A DNA stretch of 64,000 nt from Thermobifida cellulosilytica TB100. GTDB taxonomy: Bacteria > Actinomycetota > Actinomycetes > Streptosporangiales > Streptosporangiaceae. The stretch is taken from contig NZ_KQ950180.1 of the NCBI RefSeq assembly GCF_001517975.1, forward strand, positions 314,615-378,614, in the 5' to 3' direction. Positions within the stretch are counted from its first letter, which is position 1. Every line of letters begins with the position of its first letter. This document shows, piece by piece, positions 47,161 through 56,799 of this stretch. Both the position numbers and the translations under genes were made by a program. Under the pieces are notes generated by a model. That model saw only the letters and a list, made by a program, of their open reading frames with translations, was not told the DNA's origin and did no database searches.

Positions 47161-47651
47161 CCCCGCACCCGCCACCAAGGACCCGCACCAGACCAACGGT
47201 GTCCCCTGCCGGGGCGAGCCTCCACGCAGCCGCACCCGCGCGTAAGCCGTCCGCGCCGCTCGCCCTCGCCCCACCCCAAGGACCACACCCAGGCCCCAAC
47301 CCGGCCGACCAAAAGGGCCTTCACCCAGGCCCCAGCCCTCTGGAAACGCCCGCCTTCCCGATCCCTCCCGCGCCCCAGCCCAGGTCAGGGCTGCCGGGCC
47401 TCCCGGCCGAAACCCACCCGCACCCGAAAAACCTTGGGTTCCCCAACCGGAAACCCGATCCCTCTGCTTCGGCCGCGAGGCGCGGCAGCCCTGAGGTCGC
47501 CCCGGGCCCGGGAGGGATTCGAACCCCTCCCTCTCCACACCCATCCCAGGCCCACCCCAAGGACCACACACCGGCCAGCTCAAGGACCTTTCACCCCGGC
47601 CCCTGAGAGGCCCGCCTTCCCAGCCCTTCCCGCAGTTCCGGAAGTCCGCCT
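47161..47651. other. 491-bp gene-free interval with repeat and T-arm-like palindrome
   Basis: No credible gene on either strand. Holds an 86-bp dispersed repeat (47335-47420), a second stretch of related C-rich units (47595-47645), and a palindrome near 47510-47535 whose minus strand contains GGGGTTCGAATCCC, like a tRNA T-arm. I found no rest of a tRNA. Confidence 0.6.
47335..47420. repeat. 86-bp dispersed repeat, copy B
   Basis: Same length and strand as 37786-37871, about 11 mismatches. The similarity continues weakly for another 50 bp (TCTGCTTCGGCCGCG versus TCCGCTTCAGCCGCG). Confidence 0.8.
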
Positions 47652-48530
47652 ATGACCGCACCCGACACCGACGCCATGCCCGACACCGCCCACACCGCGC
47701 CCGCATCCGGCTCCGACGTGTCCGACCCCCGCCACGAACCCCTACGGTTCGGCTACACCCTCACCGAACTCGACGACATCGCCGCAACCGCCGCCGCCAC
47801 CGTCCACCACCGCAGCCACCTCAACCGCGACATCCGCGTCCAGACCGCCTGGGAGGCCATCACCACCCACCTCTACGCAACCGACCAGGCCCCCACCCGC
47901 CACACCCTGCTCACCGTCGCCTGGAACGCCATCCGCCAGGCCGCCCGCGCCGACTGCGCCTTCCGCGGCTGGCAGCCCGGCTACGAGGCGGTCACCCGCC
48001 CCGGCTTCGAGCGCTACTGGGCGTTGAGCGCCAACCCGCACCCCAGCCCCGAGGCCGCCGTCGTGGAACGCCTCGCCCTCGCCCAGATCTGGCCCCGGCT
48101 GCGCCCCCGCCACCGCGAACTCCTGCTCGCCCTGGCCGTGCACGACGACTACACCCGCGCCGCCGAAGCCGTCGGCCTGAAGTACCACAGCTTCGTGTCC
48201 TGCATCTCGCGGGCCCGGCGCGCCTTCCTCGCCCTCTGGCACGAGCACGAGGCCCCGTCCCGGCCCTGGGGCCACGACGTGCGCGGCAAGCAGCCCACCA
48301 CCCGCACCGTCACCGGAACCGTCCTGCGGCTGCGCGAACGCCGCCGCGCCCAGCGCGACACCCCGCCCCGGCCCCGCGGCCCCCGCAGGAAGGACGTCGG
48401 CGTCCCCGACGCCGAGCTCGCCCGCCGCTACCTCGCGGGCGAGTCCCTCGCCTCCATCGCCCGGTCCGTCGGCCTCGGCAAGACCACCGTCCACACCCGC
48501 ATCCAGCCCCACCTGGGTGAGCGCCGGTGA
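47652..48530 (+). CDS. sigma-70-like helix-turn-helix protein
   Basis: This 292-residue protein has a region resembling sigma factor region 2/4 helices (VQTAWEAITTHLYAT, LTVAWNAIRQAARAD). It has a central HTH (LAVHDDYTRAAEAVGLKYHSFVSCIS) and a C-terminal second HTH (ELARRYLAGESLASIARSVG followed by KTTVHTRI). It looks like a DNA-binding regulator rather than a complete sigma factor. The start at 47652 has GGAAG; the first 30 residues are low complexity. It ends 7 bp from the convergent subtilase gene with no terminator between. Confidence 0.7.
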   Translation: MTAPDTDAMPDTAHTAPASGSDVSDPRHEPLRFGYTLTELDDIAATAAATVHHRSHLNRDIRVQTAWEAITTHLYATDQAPTRHTLLTVAWNAIRQAARADCAFRGWQPGYEAVTRPGFERYWALSANPHPSPEAAVVERLALAQIWPRLRPRHRELLLALAVHDDYTRAAEAVGLKYHSFVSCISRARRAFLALWHEHEAPSRPWGHDVRGKQPTTRTVTGTVLRLRERRRAQRDTPPRPRGPRRKDVGVPDAELARRYLAGESLASIARSVGLGKTTVHTRIQPHLGERR

Positions 48531-48537
48531 AACGCGG

Positions 48538-51105
48538 TCACACCCGGTTCTCGACCGGCGTCTGGACGCTGATCTGGTTGGTGATCGGCGTGTAGATGTC
48601 CACGTCGACGTCCGGAGCCGACAACGACACCAGCAGGGAGTAGCGCACAGCACGCTCCCGGCGGTCGCCGAGCTTGGTCTCCTTCCACCACCCGTTGACA
48701 GGAACGACACCGATAAGGCCCGACTCTGCCAACTGAGCCCCGGTCCCGCTCCAGATGTCGCAGCTCACGGATCCCTTATTCCGACTCTCCGGGCCGATAA
48801 ACCAGTTCTTGTCCTCCCCCTGACTCTTTTTGGAGCGACTGTTCTCCTCATCAGAGGCTTCTCTGCCGATCCGCTTCACGAAGTCCTCATCGGATTCCTC
48901 TGGTTTTTTGACCGCGAAACGCAACTGGTGGGAAGCGTAGCTGTAGCGGCCTCGCCAACCTCGGCGGGAGGGGTTCGGTTCCACGAAATAGGAGAGCGTC
49001 ACCTTCATGTGACACTGTACGTCCCACAACTGCCGGAACACCTCAGCCGGCCAGGGAAGTTCGTGCAGACGGAACTTCCGTATGGAGAACCTGCCAGACT
49101 TGCTTTTCTCAAAGGGGTGGAACTCGTCCTCAATCAGCATGGTGACGGTGTTGCGGAAACTGTTGAGGACGGCTTTCTCCCGTGGGACCCCCCAGCCGTA
49201 CTGTCGCAGCAACTGCTTCCTGTCCGTCTTCCTCTTCGCGCCGTTGAACTTGGCCTGCATCGGCTCGGTCCACTCTGCGGCGTGCACGAGGAGTCCTCGC
49301 ACGGTCTCCGGCCACAGCTTCGGATAGCGTTCCCACACGAGCGCGCAGAGGCGGGCGGCCTGAGCTGTGGCCGCGCTGGTGGCGTTCGCCGTGTGCAGCA
49401 GATCCGGTGGAGGCCCCGTGGTCACCAGGCTCACCGACTCGTGATCGACTGCATGGGTGAAGTTCTTGTCCCGCAGGAGGTTTCCGCCTTCCAGGACGAT
49501 GTCGGGCTTGTTGGGCCACGGCTTCCTGAACTCGACCGCGGTCCGGCTCCAAGGTGACAGTTCACCTCGGGGAGCGAGCGGCGTGTAGCCCTGGAGCTCC
49601 GGAACGCTCGGATCTCCCATGAGTTCCGTGTACGCGCCAACCGTCAGGACGTTCCACGCCTGAGCTGGAGCCTCGATGACTGACGTGACATTGACGTCCA
49701 GATAGTCGTCCCCGCTGAAACCGTGGTTTCTGCTGTACCTGTTGTTGTCGACGTTTCCCGCAGAGACGACGTAGAGTCGCGCTGCCTCGGGATCGGGGTC
49801 TCCGAGCAGCTCAATCCCGTTGTCACTGCGCGCAACGTCGGTACCGAACGCCAGTGCGTCAAGCGATGCGGACCACGCGGTCGGGAGTCCTTGTGTCGCG
49901 GGGCTTTTGAAGTCGGTAATGGGCAGGGAGAAAGCTCGTCTGCGTTCCGGGTCCGCTGCCTCCGCCAGTGCGGTCCCCGCAGCCGTCACCTCCCCGTACA
50001 ACGGAAGTTCCGTCGCCCGTCTCGCATCGACGATCTTGACCGACTCCAGAAGAGTGCGTATGAGGGGTGCCTCGGATCCCACCAATGCCTTGTCCAAGCT
50101 ATCCCCGAACAGCGCGAGACCGGCCATACGGGTTCCGTGGTAGTTACCCCCGTCCGCAGGAGTGGTATCCGGCAGCGCGGTGAGCGGCGGGTGGGCCAGG
50201 AACGGCCGCAACAGCGGGTGCTCCCCCAGAATCCCGGTGTCGAGGAGGCAGACGGCCGGCGCCCGTCGGTCCGGTGGAGTCAGCCTTCTCGCCAGGTCGT
50301 AGACAAGTTCGCGTCGCAGGTCGGTGTCGGCTCCGGCGAGCTCGTGGATCTCGCTGGGCCGGTGCAGTTCGGCGAGGGAGGCGTCTGTGGCCACGATCGG
50401 GGCGAGGTCACGGGCGCTGGCGTAGACGTTGACGATGACATGGTCGTGGATCGTGAGCGCTCCGCTGACCGTCCACCCGTACCGCTGGGCCGCGATCCGC
50501 AGCGATTTCAACGGCTGGTGTTTCGGTGAGCGGCGAAGCAGCCACACCTCCCACCAGAGAGGGACGTCTTCATCGGGGAACTCCGCCTCCTCCACCCAGA
50601 AGTCACGGAGAGCCGCGGTCATCAACTGCTGGATGTGAGCGACGGTTTCGGCGTGCCTGGGTTTGCCGTTCGGACGGTCTTCTGTGGCGAACTCGTCGAG
50701 CCGCTTGAGGAAATCCTCCTGCGCCTTCGGTGGCAGCCAGACCACTGCCCGCTGAGGGGCGTCCTTGGTCTGAGGGTGCTCCACCAGCAGTCTTCCGCCG
50801 TCGGCTCTGGTGCTGTCCAGCCCTCCCAATGAGAACTGGTAACCCGAACAGCCCACAACGGAGACGGTGATCCCTTTGTCCTGAATCTCGGTGGGAACAC
50901 TGGCCTTTCGTTCTTGTACCTCTTCTTGGACACGGGTGAGTTGCGTACGGAGACTGCGGGCGTGTCCTCGCCGATCCGTGATCGGACGTATGGCCGGGGG
51001 TCGTCCTCCCCCACCGGGTTTATAGGCTCTGTCCTGGCCGGTTCCAGGAACGACAAGGTGCGGGAGCCCCGACCAACGGGAGCCCCCGGAGGGGTTCTCG
51101 GTCAT
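48538..51105 (-). CDS. ietS: S8 subtilisin-like protease of an IetAS-type pair
   Basis: This 855-residue subtilase has catalytic Asp289 in LLDTGI, His323 in NYHGTRMAG, Ser577 in NATSAAT, and an oxyanion Asn451 in SAGN. There is no signal peptide, so it acts in the cytoplasm. The N-terminal 280 residues and C-terminal 200 residues are extra domains, as in proteases paired with AAA ATPases. Its ATG overlaps the ATPase stop (ATGA). AAA ATPase plus subtilase is the composition of the IetAS defence system (Gao et al. 2020, from memory). Target proteins are unknown. Confidence 0.88.
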   Translation of the reverse strand: MTENPSGGSRWSGLPHLVVPGTGQDRAYKPGGGGRPPAIRPITDRRGHARSLRTQLTRVQEEVQERKASVPTEIQDKGITVSVVGCSGYQFSLGGLDSTRADGGRLLVEHPQTKDAPQRAVVWLPPKAQEDFLKRLDEFATEDRPNGKPRHAETVAHIQQLMTAALRDFWVEEAEFPDEDVPLWWEVWLLRRSPKHQPLKSLRIAAQRYGWTVSGALTIHDHVIVNVYASARDLAPIVATDASLAELHRPSEIHELAGADTDLRRELVYDLARRLTPPDRRAPAVCLLDTGILGEHPLLRPFLAHPPLTALPDTTPADGGNYHGTRMAGLALFGDSLDKALVGSEAPLIRTLLESVKIVDARRATELPLYGEVTAAGTALAEAADPERRRAFSLPITDFKSPATQGLPTAWSASLDALAFGTDVARSDNGIELLGDPDPEAARLYVVSAGNVDNNRYSRNHGFSGDDYLDVNVTSVIEAPAQAWNVLTVGAYTELMGDPSVPELQGYTPLAPRGELSPWSRTAVEFRKPWPNKPDIVLEGGNLLRDKNFTHAVDHESVSLVTTGPPPDLLHTANATSAATAQAARLCALVWERYPKLWPETVRGLLVHAAEWTEPMQAKFNGAKRKTDRKQLLRQYGWGVPREKAVLNSFRNTVTMLIEDEFHPFEKSKSGRFSIRKFRLHELPWPAEVFRQLWDVQCHMKVTLSYFVEPNPSRRGWRGRYSYASHQLRFAVKKPEESDEDFVKRIGREASDEENSRSKKSQGEDKNWFIGPESRNKGSVSCDIWSGTGAQLAESGLIGVVPVNGWWKETKLGDRRERAVRYSLLVSLSAPDVDVDIYTPITNQISVQTPVENRV

Positions 51106-52079
51106 GCGTGAGCCAGGCGCCTTTCATCCAGAGCGCTGATCAGATCGGTGTTGGTGACAGATTCCGAATCGCTCAGGATAGCGTTCTTCGCGGCGGTTTC
51201 CGCTGCTCGTACGAGCTCGGCATGGCTGAGGCCGTCCACGTGGTCATGCAACTGTTCCCAATCGACGCCCGAGGTGTCCATGACGGCCAACCGTCCACGG
51301 AGCACCCGCACGGCTTGTTCCGCATTGGGACGATCGTAAGCGACAACCATGTCGAAGCGCCGGAAAAGCGCCCGATCCAGTAGATCAGGATGATTTGTCG
51401 CCGCTACAACTAGACTTTCCGGACTTGTCTCATCCAGGAAGAGCAGGAACGTGTTGAGAATCCTCCGCGCCTCGCCCACGTCGTTTCCTGCCCCGCGTTC
51501 ACCGCCGAGCGCGTCGAACTCATCGAACAGGTAGACCGCACGGGTCTGAACCGTGGCGTCGAAGATCACGCGCAGCTTAGCCGAGGTCTCCCCCATGAAA
51601 CGGCTGATCAGACCGTCGAGGCGGATGGTGAAGAGGGGGAGGCCCAACTCCTTGGCGAGGACGGCCGCCGTCATGCTCTTGCCCGTCCCGGGCGGCCCCA
51701 CCAGCAGCAGTCGGTGCATGGGAGCGAACCCGAAGCCCTCCAGGCGCTCCCGCTGCCGCTGCTCACGGATCACTCGTTCCAGGCGCGCCCGCACTCCGTC
51801 GGCAAGCGTCATGTCCCTGAGCCGAATCTCCGGGTACTCGGCCGTGACGAGTTCGGCGAGTTCCCCCTTCGGCTTGACCACCGGTATGGGCCCCGTCCTG
51901 CGGGCTGTCGGCCTGGACTGCGCAGCGTCAATGAGTTCACGCAGATCCGCGGCGAACCGGGTGTGCCCCTGCCGTGCCGCCTTGGCCGCGACCTGAAGCG
52001 CGACCGAGTAGAAGCCCTGGTCGTCGTCTCGGGCGTGTGCACGAACGAGTGCCCTGACGTGGTCCGCGGTCGCAGCCAT
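51102..52079 (-). CDS. ietA: AAA ATPase of an IetAS-type pair
   Basis: This 325-residue AAA+ ATPase has Walker A GPPGTGKS (128-135), Walker B YLFDEFDAL (183-191), sensor 1 in VVAATNHPDLLDRAL, and arginine-finger residues RRFD. The N-terminal 90 residues are helical and may bind the protease or substrate. The ATG at 52079 has a GGAGG site 6 bases upstream and is preferred over an ATG at 52109. First gene of a tightly coupled pair with the downstream S8 protease, likely working as unfoldase or regulator. Confidence 0.9.
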   Translation of the reverse strand: MAATADHVRALVRAHARDDDQGFYSVALQVAAKAARQGHTRFAADLRELIDAAQSRPTARRTGPIPVVKPKGELAELVTAEYPEIRLRDMTLADGVRARLERVIREQRQRERLEGFGFAPMHRLLLVGPPGTGKSMTAAVLAKELGLPLFTIRLDGLISRFMGETSAKLRVIFDATVQTRAVYLFDEFDALGGERGAGNDVGEARRILNTFLLFLDETSPESLVVAATNHPDLLDRALFRRFDMVVAYDRPNAEQAVRVLRGRLAVMDTSGVDWEQLHDHVDGLSHAELVRAAETAAKNAILSDSESVTNTDLISALDERRLAHA

Positions 52080-52147
52080 GTCGCCCTCCTCGCCGTGCGT
52101 GGGGTACACCTCCGGAGGCCAGTTAATGACCTAGAGGACTGACTTAG

Positions 52148-52378
52148 TCACTCTGCGCTCAGGCGTGTCGCCGTGTTGACGAGCATCTCTTTTTGGGTTC
52201 TACCCAGAACCGAAGCAACTAGCACTGTTGCCCACCGGTCTGACAAGGATTCCCCCAGGATGTCCACTATCGGCCACCCTGGAAGCAGATGCCGCATACC
52301 AGCACAGAAGTCTGCTTCTTGCGCCCCGGAGATCCTAACGGCTCCATTCCACACGATGACAGCAGCATCCGGGACCAA
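52148..52378 (-). CDS. small uncharacterised protein upstream of ietA
   Basis: This frame of 76 codons, on the strand of the ATPase and ending 69 bp before it, encodes a protein-like sequence (ADFCAGMRHLLPGWPIVDIL, SLSDRWATVLVASVLG). Start TTG at 52378 without a clear ribosome-binding site; a GTG eight codons later is possible. Base composition is lower in GC than the rest. It could be a third component of the IetAS-type locus or an unrelated gene. Function unknown. Confidence 0.45.
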   Translation of the reverse strand: MVPDAAVIVWNGAVRISGAQEADFCAGMRHLLPGWPIVDILGESLSDRWATVLVASVLGRTQKEMLVNTATRLSAE

Positions 52379-52584
52379 AACGATTACATTCCTTGCCGTT
52401 CTGCTCTCCTCAGTCGACAGCCCTCACCCGTTCCGGTGTGCTCATAGTTCCCGTAAGCCCTGGTCCGCACGCCGGCTCCTCGGAGAACAGTGGCGGGCAG
52501 AAGAGCGGCAGAGGACTCTCCCCTTCCGGCTTCCACACCGGACAGGCAGGGGTGGGGACCCTCAATCGACCCGCCAGCGCACAG

Positions 52585-52833
52585 ATGCGTCTGGTCACCT
52601 CTTGTCAGCGCGCCGTGTTCGACGCTGCTGTCCAAACGTTGGAAGAATACGTCTGGGCCTACAAGAACCTCGTGGTCCCTGCCTGCCCGGAGCTTGTCGC
52701 CCGCGCCTGGCGGCAGTGCCGCATCCGTCCGGAGGACTTCGAACCCCAGTCGCTCGCCTGCGTCGGCCTGACGCTCGAAGCGGTGTGCGGCACAGGACTC
52801 CTCAGCGTCCTTGAAGGGAAAGAGCAGCGTTGA
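52585..52833 (+). CDS. small protein coupled to the Nudix gene
   Basis: This protein of about 82 residues is rich in helices (FDAAVQTLEEYVWAYKNLV, PELVARAWRQCRIRPEDFE). The stop overlaps the TTG start of the Nudix gene by 4 bases, the main support that it is expressed. The N-terminus is uncertain: ATG at 52585 lacks a ribosome-binding site and a GTG at 52552 is in frame. Not recognised. Confidence 0.5.
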   Translation: MRLVTSCQRAVFDAAVQTLEEYVWAYKNLVVPACPELVARAWRQCRIRPEDFEPQSLACVGLTLEAVCGTGLLSVLEGKEQR

Positions 52834-53399
52834 CGCGCCCCGAACGGGTCTCCCGCACCACCGTCTACACCAGCCCGTGGCTGACCCTGTTCGAGGACGA
52901 GATCGTCCGCGGCGACCAGCCCGGCCGCTACGCCGTGGTGGAACGCGCCGACTCGGTGGTGCTGCTCGTCCGCTCCGAGCGCGACCGGCTGCTGTTCGTC
53001 CACACCTACCGGTATCCGACCGGGGAGCTCTCCCTGGAACTGCCCATGGGCGGCATCGATCCCGGCGAGGAGCCCGTGGCGGCGGCACTGCGGGAGCTCG
53101 CCGAGGAGACCGCCCTCACCCTGCGCCCCGGCGACCTGCGCTGCCACGGCGTGTTCCGCGGCTGCCCCGGCCTCACCCCGCAGTCGGTGTGGGTCTACTC
53201 GGCCACTGTCGACGACGCCCTGCTCGACTCCGCCACCACCCGCCACAGCGGGGACGACCTCGAAGGCACCCGCGTCGTCGCCCTGGCAGAGGTGCCCGCG
53301 CTGATCGCCGCGGGCCGCATCACCGACAGCTTCTCCCTGAGCAGCCTCGCGCTCAGCGGATGGCTTTCCGCTGCACCGGACGGCGGCCCACGGCGCTGA
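52830..53399 (+). CDS. Nudix hydrolase
   Basis: This 189-residue protein has a nearly perfect Nudix box from G74: GGIDPGEEPVAAALRELAEE, with R88, E89, E92 and E93 as the metal ligands. The region before it (RLLFVHTYRYPTGELSLELP) resembles ADP-ribose/ADP-sugar pyrophosphatases. It should hydrolyse a nucleoside diphosphate-linked compound. TTG start at 52830 with GGGAAAGAG upstream. A neighbouring defence setting leaves open a role in nucleotide signal turnover, but general house-cleaning is as likely. Confidence 0.85.
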   Translation: MTRPERVSRTTVYTSPWLTLFEDEIVRGDQPGRYAVVERADSVVLLVRSERDRLLFVHTYRYPTGELSLELPMGGIDPGEEPVAAALRELAEETALTLRPGDLRCHGVFRGCPGLTPQSVWVYSATVDDALLDSATTRHSGDDLEGTRVVALAEVPALIAAGRITDSFSLSSLALSGWLSAAPDGGPRR

Positions 53400-53460
53400 C
53401 CCCGGCCAGGAGCGGCGGGGCCGCTTCCGGTGCCGACAGAGCCGGGGCGCGTCGACGTGG

Positions 53461-54054
53461 TCAGAGCCCCGCTTCAGTGAGGAAACGGGACAGCGGCACC
53501 GCTTCGGCCCGCAGTTCCAGGGCTCTGGCCTCCAGTTCCCGCACCGCGTCGGGAGCGCGGACCAGCCAGCCGCCGGTCTGTTCGCCGACCGGCCCCTCCC
53601 CGTAGTCGTGGACCAGGGCAACATCCCGGTCGAACAGCAGGAAGTCGAAGCAGTCGCGGCTCGGTAGCGGCACGCCGGGGGCGGCGCGCACCACTTCGAC
53701 GGTCTCGCCCATGCGGGCGCGGATCCGGTAGGCCAGCAGCTCGTAGCGGAGGTAGTCGGTCAGCGGCTCCCGCAGCACCCGGATGCGCGCGAACTCGATC
53801 CCCCGGGATCGCACGTCCTCGTACAGCGGCCGGTCGGCCTCGGCCTCCTCCCGCAGCAGTTCCACGGCCCGGTCGTACTCTCCCTGCTCGTAGGCGCGCT
53901 GGGAGGCGCTGTTGACGTTCTCCCGGTAGGACTGCCAGCACTCGACCTTGAGGAACCGCCTCCCCAGTTGCGCCCAGGCGCGGGAGAACTCCGAAGCAAA
54001 AGCGTCGAGGTCGAGCCGCTTGCCGCGGTCCACTGCCCAACCGGGTGGTCGCAT
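53461..54054 (-). CDS. DUF6879-like protein
   Basis: This 197-residue protein has the actinobacterial DUF6879 pattern: FLKVECWQSYRENVN, AEADRPLYEDVRSRGIEFAR, REPLTDYLRYELLAYR, FDFLLFDRDVALVHDYGEG and a C-terminal AVPLSRF. Function unknown; relatives often lie near XRE/DUF397 regulators. I start at the ATG at 54054, which has GGAGG 5 bases before; an in-frame GTG at 54177 would add about 40 residues without a ribosome-binding site. Confidence 0.8.
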   Translation of the reverse strand: MRPPGWAVDRGKRLDLDAFASEFSRAWAQLGRRFLKVECWQSYRENVNSASQRAYEQGEYDRAVELLREEAEADRPLYEDVRSRGIEFARIRVLREPLTDYLRYELLAYRIRARMGETVEVVRAAPGVPLPSRDCFDFLLFDRDVALVHDYGEGPVGEQTGGWLVRAPDAVRELEARALELRAEAVPLSRFLTEAGL

Positions 54055-54642
54055 CTGTTCCTCCGGGATGTCTTTCCTGATCATTGCCGGGGCATTGAAC
54101 GGAATGCGCATGGCGCTCTGTTTGTTCACCGCGCCTCTGGCATCGGGCAGCAGCGTCCCACCGAGCTCTTCGATCACGTCCCTGCCAATGACCGCGAAAC
54201 TGCGTCGTCAAGTCCCAAGGTATCCGGTGAGCCATTCACTCCAGTGGTGTTTCCGGGCTCCTCCGAAAGCCTTCCCGGCACTGAGCCGCCTTCGCCCCCA
54301 CCGTTCATCGCATCCTTCGCGATGTCGGGGAGATGCGAGGGCCTGGACCTCTCTTCTGAGCCTCTCTCGGCTCCCCGCAGTCAGCACCAGCACCCATGGC
54401 TCCTGGCCCAGCAGGTGATCCCGGCTTCATCGTCCAGCCCTGGTCACAGCAGCCCTGGCTGTTCCTGGACAGGCCCGTGATGTGTCCCCGGCGCGTCCTG
54501 CCGGACGGGAGCAGCCGGGGATTGCCCCGAGCGCTCTTCCTGTGATGCGGGCGAACCTGTGGGAACGGCGCAACGGCTCCAAAACAGTCGTCACCGTCTG
54601 GTTATCTGAGGCCGGATACCACGAGCAGGAATTTCGTGAAGA
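54055..54642. other. gene-free interval between DUF6879 and mcrB
   Basis: About 590 bp. The minus-strand frame continues upstream of the DUF6879 start for 41 codons but its codons look less constrained. The rest is ordinary composition without a coding frame I trust. It should carry divergent promoters for both neighbours; I see no clear -35/-10 pair. Confidence 0.5.
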
Positions 54643-56799
54643 ATGCCGACAACTACGGCTTCTGAACCCCCGGCAACCGTGTTGGAGCCACGCGTGCTGA
54701 CACCGAACCAGCAGGTGAGGAACAGGATCGCTCGGACGGCGATGGAGATACTCGCCGAATCGGATGACAGCAGAGGAGTGCACAAGGACGACCTCTGGCG
54801 CCAGGTCAAGGAGCGTTACCCCGAAGTCGACCGGGACTGGGCAAGGCACGCCAATGCCAAGAGCGGCCCATTTGTCTTTCTGACCTGGCATTCCTCGGGA
54901 CTGTCCACTATCGGCTGGCTCTACAAAGACGGCTGGGGACACTGGCGGATCACCGGGGCAGGGCGGTGGTCGTTGGAGGAGTATCCGTCCCTGGACGCCT
55001 GGGCTGCGGCCATCGACCAGCGTTACCAGGACTGGAGCAGGAAACGCGACCGGTTCGAGCAGGCCGAGAAACTGCTCTCCTCGCTCCCCGAGGACTCCTA
55101 GATCAGCGCCGACGCCCTCTCCGCTCAACTGGGAGTCTCCAAGGAACTGCTGGTCCAGCGGCTGCACCGGTTTCAGCCGGAAGGCTGGTACCGGGTCCTC
55201 GACCCTGAGGGCACTCCCCCGAAAGACGCCCACCTCACCCCGGCCGAACGGGCCGAGTTCGAGAAGCTCCTGGTCGAGAGCGGCACAGCCGGTCCCGACG
55301 GCCGCGCACCGCTCCACCGGCGGCTCGACCTCGCCGACATGGCGCAGTACCTGGACGCCGAGGACACCTCCGGCTCCGACGAGGCCAAGCGCCGTGCGTG
55401 GCTGGTGCGCGGCTCCAACGTGCAGGGCGAGAACCTGGTGCGCTCCCTGTGGCTGCCGCAGGGCGTGTGCTCCCTGGCGGCCTCCCGGCTGCGGGAGCTG
55501 CCCGCCGGCAGCAGCCGCGAGGACGTGCAGGCCGCGGTCGCCGAGGACTACGCGCACCTGAGCGCGGCCGAACGCTCCCGGCTGGCCGTGGAGTACCACG
55601 CCTTCCTCACCCGCATGCGCACCGGCGACATCGTGCTCACCAACGACGGCTCCGCGGTCTACATCGGCGTCGTCGGCGGCCCCGCGAGCTTCACCGCCAG
55701 CAGCGGCAACCGCGCCAACCTGCAACGCGCGGTCTCCTGGCACAACCCGCGCCGCCCGCTCGACTACGCCGACGCGCTGCCCGCCGACGCCGCCAACCGG
55801 ATGGCCAACCCCGACACGACCGTCGTCGACCTCACCGAGTTCGTCGGCGACCTGGAGAAGCTGCTCGGTAAGGAGCCCGAGCAGCCGGTCACCTCGCGGC
55901 CGTTCACCCTTCCCGACGCCACCGGGGCGCTGGCCGCAGAGCTCCACCTGCCCGAGGAGTGGCTCCAGGAGTGCGTGGAGCTGCTGCGCGACCGGCCGCA
56001 ACTGGTGTTCTACGGACCGCCCGGCACCGGCAAGACCTACGTCGCCCAGGCGCTGGCCAAACACCTGACCGGCGGCAAGCCGGAGAACATGCAGCTCGTG
56101 CAGTTCCACCCCGCCTACTCCTACGAGGACTTCTTCGAGGGCTACCGTCCGCGGCCCGGCGGCGACGGCCAAACGGGCGGGTTCGAGCTGGTGCCGGGCC
56201 CGCTGCGCACCCTCGCCGACGCCGCCCGCAAGCACCCCGACGAACCGTTCGTGCTGATCGTCGACGAGATCAACCGCGGCAACCTCGCCAAGGTCTTCGG
56301 GGAGCTGTACTTCCTGCTGGAGTACCGCGACCGGTCGGTCAACCTGCTCTACGGCTCCGACGGCGGCCTCGGCTTCACCCTGCCGAAGAACCTCGTCCTG
56401 CTCGCCACGATGAACACCGCCGACCGCTCCATCGCGCTCATCGACGCGGCGATGCGCCGCCGGTTCTGGTTCCGGGAGCTGCACCCCAGTACCGAACCGG
56501 CCGCCGGCGTCCTGGAGCGCTGGATCGCCGCCCGCGCGTCCGCGGGCGAGCCGGTGCACGAGGACGCGGCCCGCCTGCTGGCCGCCCTCAACGAACGCAT
56601 CGAGGACCGCGACTTCCGCATCGGCCCCGCCTACCTGATGCGTCCCGCCGTCCACGAGCATCCGCGCGGGCTGGAGCGGGTGTGGGAGCACCAGATCCTG
56701 CCGCTGCTCCAGGAGCACCACTACGGCGACGGCACCGACGTGGCCGGGCGGTACGGGCTGGCCGCGCTGCGGAAGCAGCTCGCCGGGGACGAGGGCTGA
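54643..56799 (+). pseudogene. mcrB: mcrB-like GTPase gene with an in-frame amber codon
   Basis: One continuous frame of 719 codons is broken only by TAG at 55099-55101 (codon 153). Before the stop a recognition-type N-terminal part of 152 residues (HANAKSGPFVFLTWHSSG); after it the frame resumes in protein-like sequence (ISADALSAQLGVSKELL) and leads into the AAA+ motor: Walker A GPPGTGKT (458-465), DEINRGNL, and the McrB signature MNTADRSIALID. The nearest restart is ATG at 55339 without a ribosome-binding site. McrB binds methylated DNA and hydrolyses GTP. The stop may inactivate restriction, be suppressed, or be a base error. Followed immediately by mcrC. Confidence 0.8.

Noticed and set aside
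47505-47540. Complete tRNA gene
   Set aside because: Only a T-arm-like stem is present; no anticodon arm, D-arm or acceptor stem can be built.
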